From Parietichytrium sp. I65-24A (taxonomy: Eukaryota; Sar; Bigyra; Thraustochytrida; Thraustochytriidae), in assembly GCA_012862575.1 (NCBI GenBank), contig BLSF01000067.1:62001-126000 (forward strand): 64,000 bases of DNA, written 5' to 3'. Below the pieces are notes generated by a model that saw only the letters and a program-made list of their open reading frames with translations, had not been told where the DNA came from and ran no database searches. Position numbers and translations under genes: made by a program. Shown here in pieces: positions 60,941 through 64,000 of this stretch. The first letter of the stretch is position 1, and each line of letters starts with the position of its first letter.

Positions 60941-62104
60941 ATGTCAGCCGAGATTGCAAAGGAAGCAGAGGCTCTCGCCGAGAGCAAGGTGGAGAAGGAT
61001 GAGGAGAGGAAGAAGTATCGCGACGCAGTGTGGAAGCTGTACAAGCAGCAGGTGCCGGAGAACACCGACCTGACCGCTGAGCGAAATGAGAGGCTTTTTC
61101 CGTTGCCGCTGTTTCTCAAGCCGTACTTGCTGCAGCTGATCGAGGACCCGCGCGATTATATTGCGCTGGAACTTCTGATCAACATGTCCGTCACCGTGTT
61201 GCCGCTCATGGTTCTCTTTGCGTACTACCCTTCGCACCTCGTCGGCGTGGCGTTCTTGGCTCGTTTGGTCATCTGCGCGCCGCGCTTCATGCTCACGCTG
61301 CACGTCACCTCTCACAGACAGCTGTTCAAGAAGAGTGTCTTCTTCCTCAACTACTACGCTGAAACTGTGCTGGCACTCTCCATGGGACTTCCTCCGGGCT
61401 TTTACTACATCCACCACGTCATGATGCACCACTGCGAGAACAACGTCTTTCCGTACGACATCTCCTCCACGATGCCTCACCAGCGTGACTCCTGGTACCA
61501 TCTGTTCCGCTACATTCTTCGATACTTTACCCATGCTGCATTCTATCTGCCATACTATGCATTCAAGAAGCAAAAGTACGGCCTTCTCGCGTACCACTTG
61601 GTATGCTGGGTGTCCTACTTTTTGGGCATGGCGTACCTCTTCCCAACGTACCCTTTGCAGGTCACTTGGCTCGTGTACGTGCCTTTCTTGATCCTCGGAG
61701 GTGCTCTCATGCATGGAAACTACACTCAGCACCTTTTCGTGGACCCTGACGATCCATTCTCCAACTACAAGTTGGCCTACAACTACATCTGCTCGCCTGA
61801 CAACCAAATCACCTATAATGATGGATACCACATCATTCATCACATTCACTCGCGCCTGCACTGGTCTGAGGTGCCTCTTTGGTTCGAGAAGAACATCGAT
61901 CGCTTTGCCGAGAACGACGCCCTTGTCTTTCACGGAATTGACAATGGCGTGGTGTTCAACAAGGTCTTCAAGGGAGACTACGCCTTTCTCTACAAACACT
62001 GGGTACAGCTTCAACCAAACAACCACCGCACAGTGGAGGAATTCGAGAAGCTATGCAGACACCGATTGCAGCCAATCCACAAGTCCAATAAAAAAACTTT
62101 GTAA
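60941..62104 (+). CDS. Membrane fatty acid desaturase
   Basis: 387 residues from ATG 60941; an upstream in-frame ATG (60830) adds 37 Cys/Val/Arg-rich residues and is less likely. Three histidine boxes bind the di-iron centre: HVTSH (about 121-125), HHVMMHH (about 154-160) and HIIHHIH (about 301-307). Hydrophobic spans lie around residues 72-92, 94-115, 138-153 and 205-250. FFLNYYAETVLALSMGLPPG and NDGYHIIHHIHSRLHWSEVP are typical of algal and protist acyl-lipid desaturases. It introduces a double bond into a fatty acyl chain in the ER or plastid; position is not predictable. There is no fused cytochrome b5 domain, so it would use a separate electron donor. It converges on MetRS. Confidence 0.92.
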   Translation: MSAEIAKEAEALAESKVEKDEERKKYRDAVWKLYKQQVPENTDLTAERNERLFPLPLFLKPYLLQLIEDPRDYIALELLINMSVTVLPLMVLFAYYPSHLVGVAFLARLVICAPRFMLTLHVTSHRQLFKKSVFFLNYYAETVLALSMGLPPGFYYIHHVMMHHCENNVFPYDISSTMPHQRDSWYHLFRYILRYFTHAAFYLPYYAFKKQKYGLLAYHLVCWVSYFLGMAYLFPTYPLQVTWLVYVPFLILGGALMHGNYTQHLFVDPDDPFSNYKLAYNYICSPDNQITYNDGYHIIHHIHSRLHWSEVPLWFEKNIDRFAENDALVFHGIDNGVVFNKVFKGDYAFLYKHWVQLQPNNHRTVEEFEKLCRHRLQPIHKSNKKTL

Positions 62105-62447
62105 GTTGCACTGCCTCATACTTGACAAAATCCAAGTAAATGTTCAATCAAGTCTTTTCTTCTTTTCTACTATCCCACGCAGCGCTGGCTGTCCGTGCCA
62201 ACTTTTCTGGATTGGCGTCTGCTGGTTCAGCATTTCTCTTCCTGTACCTCCTCGCCAAGTCCCACTAATGAAAAGAGAAGAAAAGAAAAGAAGAACGAGA
62301 ATAGCCGATCCACTTCTACTAAAACAGTAAATTCACGGCAGGCAGAAACATGATACATCTCGCTCTCAAGTACAAAATTGGTTTTCGTTCCGGATACGCG
62401 TAACGCACAAGTGCCAGGCCAGCCGATGGCCAGGCTTTCGAATTGAT
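62105..62447. other. Convergent 3' flanks, no gene seen
   Basis: Trailer sequence between the desaturase and MetRS genes, with an AAAAGAGAAGAAAAGAAAAG stretch (about 62270-62290). No supported ORF. Confidence 0.6.
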
Positions 62448-64000
62448 CTATTTTTCGCTATCTTCAGAATCCTCTAGTGGCGGGAAGAGGACTGGGTTGA
62501 CACTTCGGTCAAATGTGTAAACTTGGTGTAAATTGGTGAGGCTTGTCGCATGCTGGAACGTTCGTTGATCCACAGGGACCCCAAGCAGATCAAGTGCTGT
62601 CGCGCACGATTGAGGCATGACGGGCTGCAAGAGCAAACAGCTAATTCTAAGGGTTTCAAACATCCAGAATAACGTCGTGTCCGCCTTGCGATGCAGCGCG
62701 ATGACTTGCTCGTCGTCGTCCGGCACCCCAGCCTTCTTCAATTCGCGTAACTTTTTACGGGCAACCCAGGGCTCCTCAGCTGTGAAGACGCGGTTCCCTT
62801 CGTATAAAACCTGCATGACAAGCTCGATTCCACGGTTAAACTCGACTTGGAGGAAGAGCTCCTCGACTTTGGCAGCGAGGCCTTCCAGAGAGCTGCCAAG
62901 TGGCTGTTGCGAGGGATCAAGGTTGGCATACGGTGGTGGCCATGACTCGTACGGAGAGATGCGTTTTGCAACGGACCGAGATAGGAGATTGCCAAGCGTA
63001 TTGGCGAGGTCGTCACGGCGTCGCGATTCCATCATGGCAACTGAAAAGTCTGCGTCGTCGGTGAGCCCACCGCTTTTAATGAGGGCATACCGCACTGGGT
63101 CCAAGCCGTACTTTTCTACGATCTGGAAAGGACATACCACGTTACCAAGAGATTTTGACATCTTGGTGCGGTCAACAGTCCAGTGTGCATGAGCGACCAC
63201 ATGGTCCGGGGGCTCGATCCCTGCCGCGAGAAGAAAGGCTGGCCAGTACACTGCATGGAAGCGAACAATGTCTTTCCCGACAATGTGGTAGACCTTGTCG
63301 ATATCTCCGGTTGCCCAGGACGCAGGCTTGGCCGGGTCGGTCGGGATTTCGACGCCCGAGACAGTCAAGTAATTGGTAAGTGCGTCCAACCACACGTAGA
63401 TGGACTGATCTGGATCCGTTGGGACTGGCAAGGCCCATTGGACCCTGGCCCGCGGTCGAGACACGGATAGATCTTTCATGGTGTTATCCCTCAAGAAGGC
63501 TTCGATCTCATTCCTTCGCGCAGTAGGCGTCAATGTTGCAAGAGCAGGGCGATGAGAGTCTGGGTTTCTCTCCTTCTCGCGCATCCACTCCGCGACGCGG
63601 TCCTGAAACGACGAGAGCTTAAACACGTAATTCTTTTCTTCGAGCCACTCCACTACGTGGCCGCTCTCCTTGGAGCGCATCTTTCCCGAGTTTGCGGGCG
63701 ACTCCTCCACTTGCTTGTCTGTCAAGAACGCCTCGTCCGATTGGCAGTACCACCCCGCGTGCTCTCCCGGCACGATATGTCCCGCGTTGGCCAGTCTCTT
63801 CCACAAATTTGACACTGTCTCCGCGTGCTTTGGGTCCGCCGACGTGCGCACGAACCTGCGATCCTGTACCATTCCCAACACTGCACACATGTCCTGGAAT
63901 TTTGCGCTCACTCCCGCGCAGAAGTCGGCCACGCTGCTTGCGCCATTGGCGGCTGCGGCTGTGGCCACTTTGGCGCCGTGCTCGTCTGTGCCCGTGGACA
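62448..64000 (-). CDS. MARS2: Methionyl-tRNA synthetase, 5' part outside the window
   Basis: 517 codons of a longer gene whose start lies beyond 64000; the visible frame begins STGTDEHGAKVATAAAANG, just inside the Rossmann domain. The HIGH motif must lie further upstream. KMSKS is present as TVDRTKMSKSLGNVV. The connective-peptide region GWYCQSDEAFLTDKQVEE, SIYVWLDALTNYLTVSGV and VGKDIVRFHAVYWPAFLLAA are typical of bacterial/organellar MetRS, followed by the anticodon-binding helical domain (NLLSRSVAKRISPYESW, EFNRGIELVMQVLYEGNRVF). There is no C-terminal tRNA-binding or EMAP domain, fitting an organellar enzyme. It charges tRNA-Met. Confidence 0.95.
   Translation of the reverse strand, partial: STGTDEHGAKVATAAAANGASSVADFCAGVSAKFQDMCAVLGMVQDRRFVRTSADPKHAETVSNLWKRLANAGHIVPGEHAGWYCQSDEAFLTDKQVEESPANSGKMRSKESGHVVEWLEEKNYVFKLSSFQDRVAEWMREKERNPDSHRPALATLTPTARRNEIEAFLRDNTMKDLSVSRPRARVQWALPVPTDPDQSIYVWLDALTNYLTVSGVEIPTDPAKPASWATGDIDKVYHIVGKDIVRFHAVYWPAFLLAAGIEPPDHVVAHAHWTVDRTKMSKSLGNVVCPFQIVEKYGLDPVRYALIKSGGLTDDADFSVAMMESRRRDDLANTLGNLLSRSVAKRISPYESWPPPYANLDPSQQPLGSSLEGLAAKVEELFLQVEFNRGIELVMQVLYEGNRVFTAEEPWVARKKLRELKKAGVPDDDEQVIALHRKADTTLFWMFETLRISCLLLQPVMPQSCATALDLLGVPVDQRTFQHATSLTNLHQVYTFDRSVNPVLFPPLEDSEDSEK

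Noticed and set aside
60944-62026. 360-codon open frame on the minus strand opposite the desaturase
   Set aside because: It is an antisense shadow of a clear desaturase gene with all three histidine boxes; its product is a Val/His/Arg-rich sequence without domains.

Overview
The window is nuclear DNA from a eukaryotic protist. The genes carry short GT-AG introns (about 50-100 bases, donors GTAAGT or GTGAGT). The products are typically eukaryotic: a CDK7-like kinase, proteasome alpha-2, PAM16, sideroflexin, a Tctex-type dynein light chain, TVP23 and Rrp5. Three secreted or surface proteins carry SPT/KAPT-type Pro-Thr linkers of the kind common in stramenopiles, and isopropylmalate isomerase is one fused polypeptide. 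I infer a stramenopile, possibly thraustochytrid- or oomycete-like, but cannot name the species. Bases 17-526 are an assembly gap.

Layout. 0.5-10 kb: remains of an unidentified gene, a small membrane ORF, the CDK7-like kinase, a secreted protein, a PP2C phosphatase, a charged hypothetical protein and a mucin-like membrane protein. 10-17 kb: a 7 kb stretch without a clear gene; it holds microsatellites and a decayed fragment of the large secreted-protein gene found at 35.5-39.4 kb. 17-28 kb: iduronate-2-sulfatase-like enzyme, EGF/multi-span membrane protein, MFS transporter, an orphan gene behind an array of perfect heat-shock elements, and a short Rrp5. 28.9-34.6 kb: small coiled-coil protein, dynein light chain, proteasome alpha-2, isopropylmalate isomerase. 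35.5-39.4 kb: a 1298-residue, internally duplicated, Cys-rich secreted protein. 39.6-40.1 kb: a nuclear insertion of mitochondrial DNA (rpl2 end, trnL, trnA, probable rps14 start). 40.1-44.7 kb: mostly simple repeats. 44.7-50.5 kb: sideroflexin, homocysteine methyltransferase, LEA2-like membrane protein, TVP23. 51-57.5 kb: a tyrosinase with a membrane hairpin inserted in its copper site, PAM16, and a coiled-coil protein. 58.5-64 kb: small heat-shock protein, fatty acid desaturase, and methionyl-tRNA synthetase running off the right end.

Genes are mostly in tight convergent pairs (3' ends tens to a few hundred bases apart) separated by long divergent intergenic spaces. Those spaces are full of microsatellites, a palindromic 11-mer GTACTSAGTAC and (TTCAGAA)n tracts. 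There are no operons. The genes are mostly housekeeping functions without an obvious shared pathway. The exception is a possible heat-shock group (orphan gene, Rrp5, Hsp20), each with a canonical HSE upstream.

The best leads are: (1) the tyrosinase whose CuB site is split by two transmembrane segments; (2) the four-copy 32-bp tandem array of perfect HSEs before an orphan gene, and a matching HSE before Rrp5; (3) an Rrp5 that lacks the N-terminal nine or so S1 repeats; (4) the mitochondrial insertion; (5) the internally duplicated secreted protein and its distant pseudogene fragment.
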